DNA of 64,000 bases from NCBI GenBank assembly GCA_003712125.1, contig RHLF01000001.1, positions 1,178,001 through 1,242,000 on the forward strand. Direction: 5' to 3'. How positions within the stretch are numbered: position 1 is the first letter of the stretch; each line of letters begins with the position of its first letter. Shown here in pieces: positions 1 through 8,604 of the stretch. Origin of the DNA: Allomuricauda sp. GTDB taxonomy: Bacteria > Bacteroidota > Bacteroidia > Flavobacteriales > Flavobacteriaceae. The position numbers and the translations under genes are program-made. The notes under the pieces are model-generated. The model had not been told where the DNA came from. It saw nothing but the letters and a program-made list of their open reading frames with translations, and made no database searches.

Positions 1-295
1 CCGTTGCATTGACCTTTAACTTATTCCTTATGATACCTGGGTCTTGTAACAAACTGTCAGTCTTTGATGTGGTGTAATTGGCAATTTTTTGGTAATCAAA
101 ATTATCAAAGGCCTTTCTAAAATTCTCGCGTTTTCGCAAAATGGTTATCCAGCTCAGCCCCGCCTGAAAGGTCTCGAGTACCAAAAACTCAAAAAAGGTG
201 GCATCGTCCCTTACCGGCACACCCCACTCCTCGTCATGATAGGCTTCGTAGAGGGCATCACCCTCGCACCAGCCACATCTGTGTTTTGTATTCAT
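1..295 (-). CDS. tag: DNA-3-methyladenine glycosylase I (partial, 5' part)
   Basis: Base-excision repair enzyme that removes 3-methyladenine from alkylated DNA. Translating the minus strand from the ATG at 295-293 gives about 98 codons open to the left edge, so the C-terminal half is outside the window. Tag-family motifs seen: RCGWC at residues 6-10, YHDEEWGVP at about 19-27, FQAGLSWITILRKR at about 44-57, and DPGIIRNKLK near the end. By comparison with E. coli Tag, Cys7 and His20 should be two of the four zinc ligands; the other two lie beyond the edge. No lesion is seen in the visible part. The next gene, on the plus strand, starts about 100 bases away, so the two are divergently transcribed. 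Confidence 0.93.
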   Translation of the reverse strand, partial: MNTKHRCGWCEGDALYEAYHDEEWGVPVRDDATFFEFLVLETFQAGLSWITILRKRENFRKAFDNFDYQKIANYTTSKTDSLLQDPGIIRNKLKVNAT

Positions 296-353
296 TTTTC
301 AAAAATAGGGAAACAATAATTCTGTTAATTGAAAGTTAAACTCTTATAATATG

Positions 354-366
354 ATAGTAATACTAT
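354..366. promoter_or_regulatory. candidate operator for the adjacent TetR regulator
   Basis: A perfect inverted repeat, ATAGTA-A-TACTAT, lies immediately upstream of a -7 box and 28 bases before the regulator start. Pairing continues partly outward. Position next to a TetR gene suggests autoregulation; binding is inferred. Confidence 0.45.
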
Positions 367-374
367 TATTTTTG
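367..374 (+). promoter_or_regulatory. candidate -7 promoter box (TAnnTTTG) for the export operon
   Basis: TATTTTTG matches the Bacteroidota -7 consensus TAnnTTTG exactly and lies 20 bases before the TetR start codon. No well-spaced -33 TTTG is visible. Confidence 0.5.
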
Positions 375-393
375 CACCTTAAACTTACAAGGC

Positions 394-1080
394 ATGGAGC
401 GTTTGTTGCAAAGTATTAAGATCACTATTAATGATAAGATCTTCGTTAAAGATCCTGATTCATCCGAATTGGGCCGTAGAATTTTAGAACACAGTATTGT
501 TCTCATAGATGAGATTGGGTTCGAAGCATTTACTTTCAAAAAGCTCGGGGATCGCATCGGTTCAAATGAAAGTTCTATTTACCGCTATTTTGAAAACAAA
601 CATAAATTATTGGTGTATTTGACTTCTTGGTATTGGGGCTGGCTGGAATACCAATTGGTTTTTGCAACGAACAGTTTGCCCGATGCAAGTGATAAATTAA
701 AAAAGGCAATCGAGGTCGTTACCCGTACCGTTAAGGAGGATAATTCCTATTCCCATATTAATGAGGTCGTCCTTAATCGAATTGTTATCAATGAATCTTC
801 CAAGTCCTTTTTGACCAAGGAAGTTGATGAAGAAAACCGAAACGGATACTTCGTTATTTACAAACGTATCGTAGAACGATTGGCTGAAATGATCACACAG
901 GTCGATGCGGGTTATGCATTTCCATCAAGTTTGGCCAGTACAATTTTAGAAGGTGCCCTGCACCAGTACTTTTTAAAGGATCATTTTCCTGCCCTTACCG
1001 ATTGCGATAGTTCAACCTCTCCAACAAAATATTTTACCGAACTCGTTTTTAAGACTTTAAACCAAAACAGTAATGTCTAG
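394..1080 (+). CDS. TetR/AcrR family transcriptional regulator
   Basis: A 228-residue regulator, probably the local repressor of the export operon that follows. The helix-turn-helix is at about residues 46-66 (FTFKKLGDRIGSNESSIYRY), followed by FENKHKLL, typical of TetR proteins. The C-terminal ligand-binding part is helical and not assignable to a subfamily. The N-terminal extension of about 25 residues is slightly longer than usual. The stop overlaps the start of the ABC gene by 8 bases, so all four genes are probably one transcript. A palindrome directly upstream may be its operator. The ligand is unknown. Confidence 0.88.
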   Translation: MERLLQSIKITINDKIFVKDPDSSELGRRILEHSIVLIDEIGFEAFTFKKLGDRIGSNESSIYRYFENKHKLLVYLTSWYWGWLEYQLVFATNSLPDASDKLKKAIEVVTRTVKEDNSYSHINEVVLNRIVINESSKSFLTKEVDEENRNGYFVIYKRIVERLAEMITQVDAGYAFPSSLASTILEGALHQYFLKDHFPALTDCDSSTSPTKYFTELVFKTLNQNSNV

Positions 1081-2755
1081 AAATATTTTGACGTCTTGGC
1101 AAAGGCTGATCGGCCTTTTGTCTTTAGATCGCAAAGATGTTTATCAGGTTTTTTACTATGCAATTTTTGCTGGTCTGGTAAACCTATCCTTGCCTTTGGG
1201 TATACAGGCCATAATCAATTTGATACAGGGGGCCCAGGTATCTACCTCGTGGGTTGTGCTCGTTATTTTGGTCACCTTGGGAGTCGCATTTGTGGGGCTT
1301 TTGCAACTTATGCAGATACGGATTATTGAAAATGTTCAACAGAAGATCTTTACCCGTTCTTCGTTTGAATTTGCTTATCGGTTTCCGAAGATTAAAATGA
1401 GCCAGTTGCGTAATTATTACCCACCTGAACTGGCCAATCGATTCTTTGACACCCTTACCATTCAAAAAGGGCTTTCAAAGGTCTTGATCGACTTTCCATC
1501 GGCGCTATTGCAAATTGTTTTTGGACTCTTGTTGCTCTCATTTTACCACCCGTTTTTTATTATTTATGGGTTGCTTCTGATTTTACTGATTTACGTGGTC
1601 TTTAAGTACACGGCACAGCGAGGCTTGGAAACCAGCTTGGAGGAATCTGAGCATAAGTACCGCGTGGCACATTGGATTCAAGAAATTGCTCGGTCTATTG
1701 TAAGTTTTAAACTTTCCGGCAAAACATCGCACGCCATCGATAAAAACGATACCCTGGTTGCCGATTATTTGGATGCAAGGGAAAGCCACTTTAAGATTTT
1801 AGTGCTTCAGTTTGTACAAATGGTTGGGTTCAAGGTGTTGGTTACTGCTGGACTGCTCCTCATCGGAGGGCTTTTGGTTCTCAACCAAGAAATGAACATT
1901 GGTCAGTTTGTCGCGGCTGAAATTATTATTCTTTTGGTCATTAGTTCCGTTGAGAAACTGATCTTAGGATTGGAGACATTTTACGATATCCTTACCTCAT
2001 TGGAGAAATTGGGCCAGGTGGTAGATAAGGATTTGGAAATTCAAAATGGGGAAAAGCCATTTGCGGATACCAAAGGCTTTACCATCGAACTCAAGGATAT
2101 TAGTTACAACGTTCCTGAGCGAGATAAGACAATCATCGACAAGGCCTCCTTGACCATCACCCCTGATTGCACCATTTTGTTAAAGGGAACAGCGGGGTCC
2201 GGCAGGTCTACATTATTGCGCATCATAGCGGGTATTTTAGAGCCCGATTCTGGGAATATTTTTGTCAATAATGTATCGCTTAAAGGGATTAATCTCAATT
2301 ATTATCGCTCGCATATTGGACAATCGCTTAGTGATGAATCACCCTTTGAGGGAACCTTGCTCAATAACATCACTTTTGGCGATAAAGATATTTCGCAGGA
2401 GCAGGTCTACTGGGCCTTGGAGAAGGTTAAGCTCACCGATTGGGTCAAAGAGCAGCCCAAAGGCATTCATACCATCCTCTATCCTGAGGGCAAGCAAATT
2501 CCGTATGTGGTATCCAAGAAGATTGTATTGGCGCGAAGTATTGTCACAAAACCCAGCTTGTTGATCTTGAAAGACCCCTTGGATCAATTTCATTTGGATG
2601 AAGTTAATGAGATAATGGACTTTCTAACCGATCCATCAAACGGTTGGGCACTTGTAATTGTCAGCGAAAACCCTAAATGGATCAAACATTGTGGCCGGAT
2701 TGTTACCATGCAAGATGGGCGAATATTAAACGAAAAAAAGGGAAGAAATGCTTAA
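1073..2755 (+). CDS. ABC transporter permease/ATPase-like protein with degenerate nucleotide-binding domain
   Basis: A 560-residue half-transporter with a type I exporter membrane domain (about residues 20-310, six hydrophobic segments) and a C-terminal ABC domain. Placed between TetR and HlyD/TolC genes, it should be the inner-membrane part of a tripartite exporter. The ABC fold is recognisable but its catalytic motifs are altered. Walker A reads GTAGSGRST, with Arg for the essential Lys. The LSGGQ signature position reads IPYVV. Walker B reads LLILKDPLD, with Lys for the Asp and Asp for the catalytic Glu. The H-loop reads VSENPK, without His. The reading frame is intact, so this is not simple decay. 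It overlaps both neighbours by 8 bases. ATPase activity is doubtful; the substrate is unknown. Confidence 0.85.
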   Translation: MSRNILTSWQRLIGLLSLDRKDVYQVFYYAIFAGLVNLSLPLGIQAIINLIQGAQVSTSWVVLVILVTLGVAFVGLLQLMQIRIIENVQQKIFTRSSFEFAYRFPKIKMSQLRNYYPPELANRFFDTLTIQKGLSKVLIDFPSALLQIVFGLLLLSFYHPFFIIYGLLLILLIYVVFKYTAQRGLETSLEESEHKYRVAHWIQEIARSIVSFKLSGKTSHAIDKNDTLVADYLDARESHFKILVLQFVQMVGFKVLVTAGLLLIGGLLVLNQEMNIGQFVAAEIIILLVISSVEKLILGLETFYDILTSLEKLGQVVDKDLEIQNGEKPFADTKGFTIELKDISYNVPERDKTIIDKASLTITPDCTILLKGTAGSGRSTLLRIIAGILEPDSGNIFVNNVSLKGINLNYYRSHIGQSLSDESPFEGTLLNNITFGDKDISQEQVYWALEKVKLTDWVKEQPKGIHTILYPEGKQIPYVVSKKIVLARSIVTKPSLLILKDPLDQFHLDEVNEIMDFLTDPSNGWALVIVSENPKWIKHCGRIVTMQDGRILNEKKGRNA

Positions 2756-4100
2756 CATATCACCTAATAAATTGAATAAGACGGTTGATTTGTCAAAGTA
2801 CAAGGCTGCCCAAAAAGTCTTTCATAAAAGACATTACAAGCAGTTCAACCGTTTTCTTTTGGCATTTACCATCATTGGATTGATTGTGCTGTTTTTGCCT
2901 TGGACGCAGAACATTTCAGGGAAAGGCTATTTGACCACCTTGACTCCTGATCAGCGCCCACAAACCATTCAATCTCCCATCCCGGGTCGTATTGAAAAAT
3001 GGTTTGTACGTGAGGGTGATTTTGTAAAAAAAGGAGATACGATCTTATTCATCTCTGAAATCAAGAATGAGTACTTCGATCCGCAACTGGTAGAGAGAAC
3101 AGGCAAGCAATTAAAGGCCAAGGAAATGTCTGTTACCTCTTATCAAGAAAAAGTGAAGGCCTTGAACACTCAAATCGGAGCTTTGGGCCGAGAGCGTGAA
3201 CTGAAGCTTGAGCAGGCCAAAAACAAATTGATTCAGTCACGGTTGAAGGTACAGAGCGATAGTATTGATCTTGAGGCGGCCAAGACCAATATTACCATTG
3301 CCCAACGTCAATATGATCGAGTGGTTCAATTGCAATCAGAGGGATTGAAAGCGGTCACCGATGTAGAAGAGAAACGACTAAAGCTCCAAGAAACCCAGGC
3401 CAAACTGATTTCCCAAGAGAATAAGTTGTTAGCCAGCAAAAATGACGTAATCAATGCAGAAGTTGAGATTGGCCGTACCCAGGCTGAATTCACCGATAAA
3501 ATTTCGAAGGCTCGAAGCGATATGATGACGGCCCAATCCAATCAATTTGATTCGGAAGCACAGGTCACCAAATTGGAGAATGAGTATACAAATTACGAGT
3601 TGAGGAGTCAATTGCATTACATACGTGCACCACAGGATGGTTTTATCAATAAGGCCTTGCAGGCAGGTATTGGTGAGACGTTTAAAGAAGGTGACCGCTT
3701 GGTGGGTATTATGCCTGCCAATTATGATATGGCTGTTGAAACCTATGTTGAACCACTTGATCTTCCTTTGGTTCATTTAGGAGAAGAGGTGCGTATACAG
3801 TTTGATGGCTGGCCCGTAATTGTTTTTAGTGGTTGGCCCAATTTGTCCGTAGGAACTTATGCCGGTAAGGTGGTGGCCATCGAAACCTTTATTAGCGAAA
3901 ATGGAAAGTATAGGATTCTGGTTGCCCCAGATCCAGATGCCGAACCATGGCCAAAAGATATTCGGGTAGGTTCAGGAGCAAATACGATTGCATTGCTTGA
4001 TGATGTTCCCATTTGGTTTGAACTCTGGCGACAATTGAACGGTTTCCCGCCAAATTATTATCAACCTGAGGCCGCCATGGAAACTACCAAAAAGAAATAG
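2748..4100 (+). CDS. HlyD-family membrane fusion (periplasmic adaptor) protein
   Basis: A 450-residue adaptor linking an inner-membrane transporter to a TolC channel. One transmembrane helix lies at about residues 36-56 after a basic N-terminus. A biotinyl-lipoyl-like half-motif follows (QTIQSPIPGRIEKWFVREGD, then VKKGDTIL), then a long coiled coil of about 170 residues (about 115-285), then the second lipoyl half (YIRAPQDGFI) and a beta-barrel region. The C-terminus is rich in Trp and Pro (for example PIWFELWRQLNGFPPNYY). The start overlaps the ABC gene by 8 bases and the stop is one base before the TolC gene, so translation is probably coupled. The architecture is complete and ordinary, unlike the ABC partner. 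Confidence 0.92.
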   Translation: MLNISPNKLNKTVDLSKYKAAQKVFHKRHYKQFNRFLLAFTIIGLIVLFLPWTQNISGKGYLTTLTPDQRPQTIQSPIPGRIEKWFVREGDFVKKGDTILFISEIKNEYFDPQLVERTGKQLKAKEMSVTSYQEKVKALNTQIGALGRERELKLEQAKNKLIQSRLKVQSDSIDLEAAKTNITIAQRQYDRVVQLQSEGLKAVTDVEEKRLKLQETQAKLISQENKLLASKNDVINAEVEIGRTQAEFTDKISKARSDMMTAQSNQFDSEAQVTKLENEYTNYELRSQLHYIRAPQDGFINKALQAGIGETFKEGDRLVGIMPANYDMAVETYVEPLDLPLVHLGEEVRIQFDGWPVIVFSGWPNLSVGTYAGKVVAIETFISENGKYRILVAPDPDAEPWPKDIRVGSGANTIALLDDVPIWFELWRQLNGFPPNYYQPEAAMETTKKK

Positions 4101-4101
4101 G

Positions 4102-5499
4102 ATGAAGCAGTTTTATCTACTATTTCTCTTAACGATCCCATATCTCGGTGGGGCGCAAAACGATAGCTTGGTGCTCCAGTTCGACGAATACCTGGGTTAT
4201 GTCAAAAAGTACCACCCAGTTGCCAAACAGGCGCAATTGACGGTGTCTATGGGACAGGCCAATTTGATGAAAGCCCGTGGCGGGTTTGACCCGAAAATTG
4301 AGGTTGACTACGAAAAGAAAGAATTCAGTGGATCTGAATATTGGGACCGATTAAATGCGACCTTTAAGATACCCACCTATTTTGGTATTGAATTGAAGGG
4401 GGGCATGGAGCAGGCTGAAGGGAGCTTTGTAAATCCAGATGAGACCTTTCCTGATGACGGACTTTATAGTGCAGGAGTATCGATGTCATTGGCAAGAGGA
4501 TTTTGGATCAATGAACGTATGGCCACCTTAAAAAGGGCCAAACTATTTCGAGAGCAATCCAAGGCCGACCAAGATCTATTGGTAAACCAAATATTATATG
4601 ATGCCTCCTTGGCTTATTTTAACTGGTTAAGGGCCTTCAACGAGGCACAGATATTCCGTAATTTTTTGGAAAATGCAGAAACGAGATTTCAAGGGGTCAA
4701 GAGCAGCGCCTTGGCGGGCGATGTGGCCATTATTGATACAGTTGAAGCCAAAATAGCCGTTCAAAACAGGGCGTTGAGCTTAGAGCAGGCTAAAGTTGCC
4801 TTGATGAAGCGTTCTTTGGAATTATCGAATTTTTTATGGATTGAAGATGTGCCTGTCGAATTACAGCCCAGTATAGTTCCTGATACAAATGTCGAAACTG
4901 CTGTAGATGAGACCCTTGAAATCATGGGGAAACCTTTGGATAGTTTTACACTTGAAAACCATCCAAAGCTACGATCCCTGGATTTTAAGGTCAAAGGTCT
5001 TTTGGTTGATAAACGATTAAAGGCGAACAAGTTGCTCCCAAAAATTGATTTAGAATATAATTTTTTAACGGCAACTCCAGAACTCTTGAATTCGTTGAAT
5101 CGACAGGATTATAAGGCAGGTGTCAATTTTTATTTTCCGCTGTTCTTACGAAAGGAGCGAGGCGATTTGAAATTGGCCAAATTCAAACTTCAAGATGCCC
5201 AATTTGAAAGGGACAACGCCTCAGTTGAAATTCAGAATAAAGTTACGGCGCTCTATCGGGAGCTGGATTCTTACATTGCCCAAAATCAACTTATAGCTGA
5301 TATTGTGATTGACTATGGCACCCTGCTCAGTGCCGAAGAAAGAAAGTTCAGTTTTGGGGAAAGCTCGCTATTCTTGATCAATTCAAGGGAGAGTAAGCTT
5401 ATTGACGCGCAATTAAAACAGACCGAGGTGCAAAACAAGTTTTTGGGTACAAAGGCCAAGCTGTTCCGTTCTTTGGCCATAAATCCTGAGAATCTTTAA
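4102..5499 (+). CDS. TolC-family outer-membrane efflux protein
   Basis: A 465-residue outer-membrane channel subunit with an N-terminal signal peptide (residues 1-18, cleavage probably after GGAQ). Long alpha-helical segments with low glycine (for example residues 160-240 and 370-460) fit the helical barrel of TolC/OprM-type trimers. It is the last gene of the export operon and sits one base after the HlyD gene. With the two preceding genes it completes a path from inner membrane to outside. Whether the cargo is a drug, a lipid or a protein cannot be told from sequence. Confidence 0.9.
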   Translation: MKQFYLLFLLTIPYLGGAQNDSLVLQFDEYLGYVKKYHPVAKQAQLTVSMGQANLMKARGGFDPKIEVDYEKKEFSGSEYWDRLNATFKIPTYFGIELKGGMEQAEGSFVNPDETFPDDGLYSAGVSMSLARGFWINERMATLKRAKLFREQSKADQDLLVNQILYDASLAYFNWLRAFNEAQIFRNFLENAETRFQGVKSSALAGDVAIIDTVEAKIAVQNRALSLEQAKVALMKRSLELSNFLWIEDVPVELQPSIVPDTNVETAVDETLEIMGKPLDSFTLENHPKLRSLDFKVKGLLVDKRLKANKLLPKIDLEYNFLTATPELLNSLNRQDYKAGVNFYFPLFLRKERGDLKLAKFKLQDAQFERDNASVEIQNKVTALYRELDSYIAQNQLIADIVIDYGTLLSAEERKFSFGESSLFLINSRESKLIDAQLKQTEVQNKFLGTKAKLFRSLAINPENL

Positions 5500-5509
5500 T
5501 CGCAATAAT

Positions 5510-6424
5510 TTGGGTACCAATGATATTTTAAAATACCGTCAACTGTTCAAAACCCGAAGTTTTCGAGTGCAAGTGAACACTTGGTTCAAAGACGTATTTT
5601 TTTTGGTTAGTGGTATTTTTGCTGCGGCTTTTGGACTTGAAAGCTTTTTACTGCCCAACAGTTTTATCGATGGTGGAGCAACGGGTATCTCACTTTTGGT
5701 CACCGAGACCACACAACTTCCTTTGTCACTATTGATCATTTTGGTCAACCTGCCCTTTTTAATTTTGGGGTACCGATTGATTGGGAAACAATTCGCCATC
5801 AAGGCAGTATTGGCCATTCTTGGTTTGGCGCTCGTACTTGCACTGGTCAATTTTCCTGAAGTAACCCAAGATAAACTATTGGTGGCCGTTTTTGGAGGGT
5901 TCTTTCTTGGCGCAGGTATCGGTCTATCGATTCGTGGTGGTGGTGTGCTCGATGGCACCGAGGTTTTGGCAATTTTTTTAAGTAAAAAACTGGGCACCAA
6001 AATAGGTGACATTATCATTTTGATTAACATTTTGATTTTTGCAGCAGCGGCCTACTTGCTTTCTATCGAAGCGGCCCTTTACTCTTTACTAACGTATTTA
6101 GCTGCTTCAAAAACCTTAGATTTTGTGGTAGACGGTATTGAGGAATATACTGGCGTGACCATAATTTCAGAACAGAGTGAGGCCATAAGAAGGATGGTCA
6201 CAGAAAAATTGGGTCGAGGACTCACCTTATACAAAGCCGCAGGAGGGTATGGCAAGGAGGGCAAACGAAGCGAATATGATGTTATTTACACGGTAATAAC
6301 CCGATTGGAGATACGGCGATTGAACATGGAGTTGGCCAAAATTGATCCAAAGGCTTTTGTAGTCATGAACAGTATTAATGATACACGGGGGGGAATGGTT
6401 AAAAAACGATCGGTGATCCACTGA
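5510..6424 (+). CDS. YitT family membrane protein with DUF2179 domain
   Basis: A 304-residue inner-membrane protein. The N-terminal half has about five hydrophobic helices with the YitT-type motif GGVLDGTEVLA near residue 145. The C-terminal 80 residues form the soluble DUF2179 region (VTIISEQSEAIRRMVTEKLG and following). The transport role of the family is not settled. The reading frame begins with TTG at 5510, 10 bases after the TolC stop; no in-frame ATG fits before the first membrane helix, so TTG is taken as the start. It may be co-transcribed with the export operon, but the family is widespread and the link may be accidental. Confidence 0.85.
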   Translation: MGTNDILKYRQLFKTRSFRVQVNTWFKDVFFLVSGIFAAAFGLESFLLPNSFIDGGATGISLLVTETTQLPLSLLIILVNLPFLILGYRLIGKQFAIKAVLAILGLALVLALVNFPEVTQDKLLVAVFGGFFLGAGIGLSIRGGGVLDGTEVLAIFLSKKLGTKIGDIIILINILIFAAAAYLLSIEAALYSLLTYLAASKTLDFVVDGIEEYTGVTIISEQSEAIRRMVTEKLGRGLTLYKAAGGYGKEGKRSEYDVIYTVITRLEIRRLNMELAKIDPKAFVVMNSINDTRGGMVKKRSVIH

Positions 6425-6466
6425 TTGAAAGGTCTCTGATAAATAAGCGACAACCTTCTTCTAAGC

Positions 6467-7105
6467 ATGAAAAATAAAATGACAGCATCCCAATTACAAA
6501 GAACCGATTTAGAGCTTATTCGCAAAAGCCTTCCAAATGCCTTTGGTTATGAAGACTATCGTCAACTCGTTGCGCAACTGGCAAAGGATAAAGCTACCAC
6601 CGGATGCGAACAAAAAGAGTCTCTTATTAACTATACCATACTCAATGACAAGCGTATGGCGCGATGGGATAAAACGCTTAAAATTCCATTGGATGTTGAA
6701 GAGAAGATAAATCGCTTAGATCAAAAGGTTCTTTGGCTCGTTTTGACCGAAAGTTGGTGTGGTGATGCTTCGCCAGCCTTACCGGTAATGAACAAGATCG
6801 CATCCTTGACAGACAATATAGAATTAAAACTCATTCTTAGGGATGAACATTCCGAATTGATGAATCGGTTTCTTACCAAGGGTGCGATGTCTATTCCGAA
6901 GCTCATCAGTGTGGATGTGAAGGCAGGAGTGATTTTAGGGACATGGGGGCCAAGACCTTCCAAAGCTACGGCAATGGCTTCCGAATATAAAAAAGAGCAT
7001 GGTTTGCTTACCCCCGAGTTCAAACAAGAACTTCAGGTTTGGTATAATAAAGACAAGGGAGAAAATATTTTGCAAGATTTGTTGGGGCTACTTGCTTTGG
7101 AATAA
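6467..7105 (+). CDS. thioredoxin family protein
   Basis: A 212-residue cytoplasmic protein with a thioredoxin-like fold. The active-site region reads LVLTESWCGDASPALPVMNK, with Cys98 followed by GDAS, so only the first of the two usual CxxC cysteines is present. A helical N-terminal part of about 80 residues precedes the fold. The cis-Pro region is probably AMSIPKLISV. With one cysteine it cannot do classical dithiol exchange alone; a monothiol or redox-sensing role is inferred. Its 3' end overlaps the convergent TonB-like gene by 18 bases. Confidence 0.82.
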   Translation: MKNKMTASQLQRTDLELIRKSLPNAFGYEDYRQLVAQLAKDKATTGCEQKESLINYTILNDKRMARWDKTLKIPLDVEEKINRLDQKVLWLVLTESWCGDASPALPVMNKIASLTDNIELKLILRDEHSELMNRFLTKGAMSIPKLISVDVKAGVILGTWGPRPSKATAMASEYKKEHGLLTPEFKQELQVWYNKDKGENILQDLLGLLALE

Positions 7106-7807
7106 ATAGGTAATCGTGCCGATTTGTGATTGTTTCGAATGAGAACTGAAGCGAGCCTTTTGCGCATAGGCTATAGCATTTTCAATCAGGCAATAATCGT
7201 TTGTAGTTGAACTTTTTTCATTAAAACTGGCCTCCATGACATCACCGTAGGCATCTACTTTGATATTGACAACCACCTTACCTCCCCGTAAGCAGGTATA
7301 AATTGGTGGAGGAAGATCATAGGCATCTCGATCTACCAAAGAAAATGAGATGGTGGTGCGACGCTCAGCTAAATTTTGGGTGTATTCTTTTTTTTGGGAC
7401 TCACGCTCACCCAATTTGTTCTTTTTCTCTTCCCGCTTTTTTGCCAATTCTTTCAAATTGGCAGCAAAACCTGCATCATTGCTCAAAAAATCACTTTCCG
7501 ATTCATTCATTTCCCTTTCTTCCCGAAGTTCTTGCAAGGTTTTGAGGGGTTCAGGATTTTTGATGTTGGGCTTGGCGGTTTCATTGAAGGCCCTGTGCGT
7601 TTTTATCGGATCATTTTGCGCAATTTCTTCAAGTTTACGCTCTTCCTCTTTGAGAATTTCCTCCAGGTCTTCCTCGGTCAGGGCCATCTCGATGACGTAT
7701 TCATCTTCTTGTTGACCACCCAAACGTATGCTATAGGCAAGTAGCACGACGATTGACATCGAGAAAATGGTAATGATCAATGATAATTGCTTGCGGTTCA
7801 GGTCCAT
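7088..7807 (-). CDS. TonB-like energy-transducer-related membrane protein
   Basis: A 239-residue protein with a short cytoplasmic N-terminus, one membrane anchor at about residues 8-28, a highly charged Glu/Lys-rich periplasmic stretch (about 35-150) and a C-terminal region that resembles the TonB C-terminal domain (GGKVVVNIKVDAYGDVMEA, then a conserved A-x2-A-x4-F pattern). It lacks the Pro-rich linker of classical TonB and has no ExbB/ExbD neighbours, so energy transduction is not proven. Two TAnnTTTG boxes lie just upstream. The 3' end overlaps the thioredoxin-like gene by 18 bases on the other strand. Confidence 0.7.
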   Translation of the reverse strand: MDLNRKQLSLIITIFSMSIVVLLAYSIRLGGQQEDEYVIEMALTEEDLEEILKEEERKLEEIAQNDPIKTHRAFNETAKPNIKNPEPLKTLQELREEREMNESESDFLSNDAGFAANLKELAKKREEKKNKLGERESQKKEYTQNLAERRTTISFSLVDRDAYDLPPPIYTCLRGGKVVVNIKVDAYGDVMEASFNEKSSTTNDYCLIENAIAYAQKARFSSHSKQSQIGTITYLFQSK

Positions 7808-7844
7808 GGTGTAACTATAACCCCGATTTTACAAAAATATTTTA

Positions 7845-7852
7845 CAAAGATA
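7845..7852 (-). promoter_or_regulatory. candidate -7 promoter boxes for the TonB-like gene
   Basis: On the minus strand TATCTTTG (7852-7845) and TATTTTTG (7839-7832) both match TAnnTTTG, 25-45 bases before the start codon. Which one is used cannot be told. Confidence 0.45.
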
Positions 7853-7883
7853 ACATCCTATTTTAGCTGAAACGGATGCTTAA

Positions 7884-8588
7884 TCAACTCAAATTTTCTG
7901 CGAAAACATTGGGTGCTATACTATCATTTACGTTAAATGACCCTATTTTGGTTCTTCTCAAGGCACCCAAATACGCTCCTGACTGCAATTTTATGCCAAA
8001 GTCATGGGCCAAAGAACGTATATAGGTTCCTTTGCTGCAAACCACTCTAAAGTATACATTCGGAAGGTCGATTTTGGTTATTTCGAATTCATGTATCGTT
8101 ACTTTTCGGCTTTTTAATTCCACCTTTTCTCCCTTTCGCGCGAGTTCATAGGCCCTTTTTCCATCTTTTTTTAAGGCAGAAAATATAGGGGGTTGCTGAG
8201 TGATCTCGCCGTGAAACAGTTTTGCTGTTTTCTCGATTTCTTCCTTTGTAATGTGATCCATGGGATAGTGATGGTCAACAGCCGTTTCAAGGTCATAGGA
8301 AGGGGTGGTGGCCCCCAAACAAAATTTGCCTGTGTACTCTTTTACCTGTCCCTGAAGTTCTGGAATTTTTTTGGTGAATTTTCCTGTACAGATAATAAGG
8401 AGACCCGTGGCAAGGGGGTCTAAGGTGCCAGCATGGCCAATTTTAAATTTTTTGCCCAATTCAAACTTTTTCCGAATGGCCCATTTGATTTTATTCAGCG
8501 CCTGAAACGAACTCCACTCGTAAGGCTTGTCAATAAGCAGGATTTGTCCGTCTAAAAAATCTTCTTGAGTTCTTTCATCCATGATCAT
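7884..8588 (-). CDS. truB: tRNA pseudouridine(55) synthase
   Basis: Makes pseudouridine 55 in the T-loop of tRNAs. Motifs of the family are present: LLIDKPYEWSSF near the N-terminus, GHAGTLDPLATGLL with the catalytic Asp, YTGKFCLGATTPSYD, and SKGTYIRSLAHDFG. The frame is open further upstream, into the uppP gene. I chose the ATG at 8588 (MIMDERTQ) because the family normally begins shortly before the DKP motif; ATGs at 8603 and 8582 are alternatives. The product is then 234 residues, a normal length for the short bacterial form. It is the last gene of the ftsX-DUF3098-uppP-truB cluster. Confidence 0.95.
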   Translation of the reverse strand: MIMDERTQEDFLDGQILLIDKPYEWSSFQALNKIKWAIRKKFELGKKFKIGHAGTLDPLATGLLIICTGKFTKKIPELQGQVKEYTGKFCLGATTPSYDLETAVDHHYPMDHITKEEIEKTAKLFHGEITQQPPIFSALKKDGKRAYELARKGEKVELKSRKVTIHEFEITKIDLPNVYFRVVCSKGTYIRSLAHDFGIKLQSGAYLGALRRTKIGSFNVNDSIAPNVFAENLS

Positions 8589-8604
8589 AGCCTTAAAAGA
8601 CATC

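Noticed and set aside
89-319. 76-residue plus-strand open frame at the left edge
   Set aside because: It is the opposite strand of the partial tag gene, whose minus-strand translation shows clear family motifs.
1073-5499. Type I protein secretion system with nearby cargo
   Set aside because: The ABC protein has no peptidase domain and no Gly-Gly leader peptide or RTX gene was seen nearby, so the cargo type is left open.
5539-6030. 163-residue minus-strand open frame
   Set aside because: It lies wholly inside yitT on the other strand, is rich in Pro, Ser and Lys in an antisense-like way, and matches no family I know.
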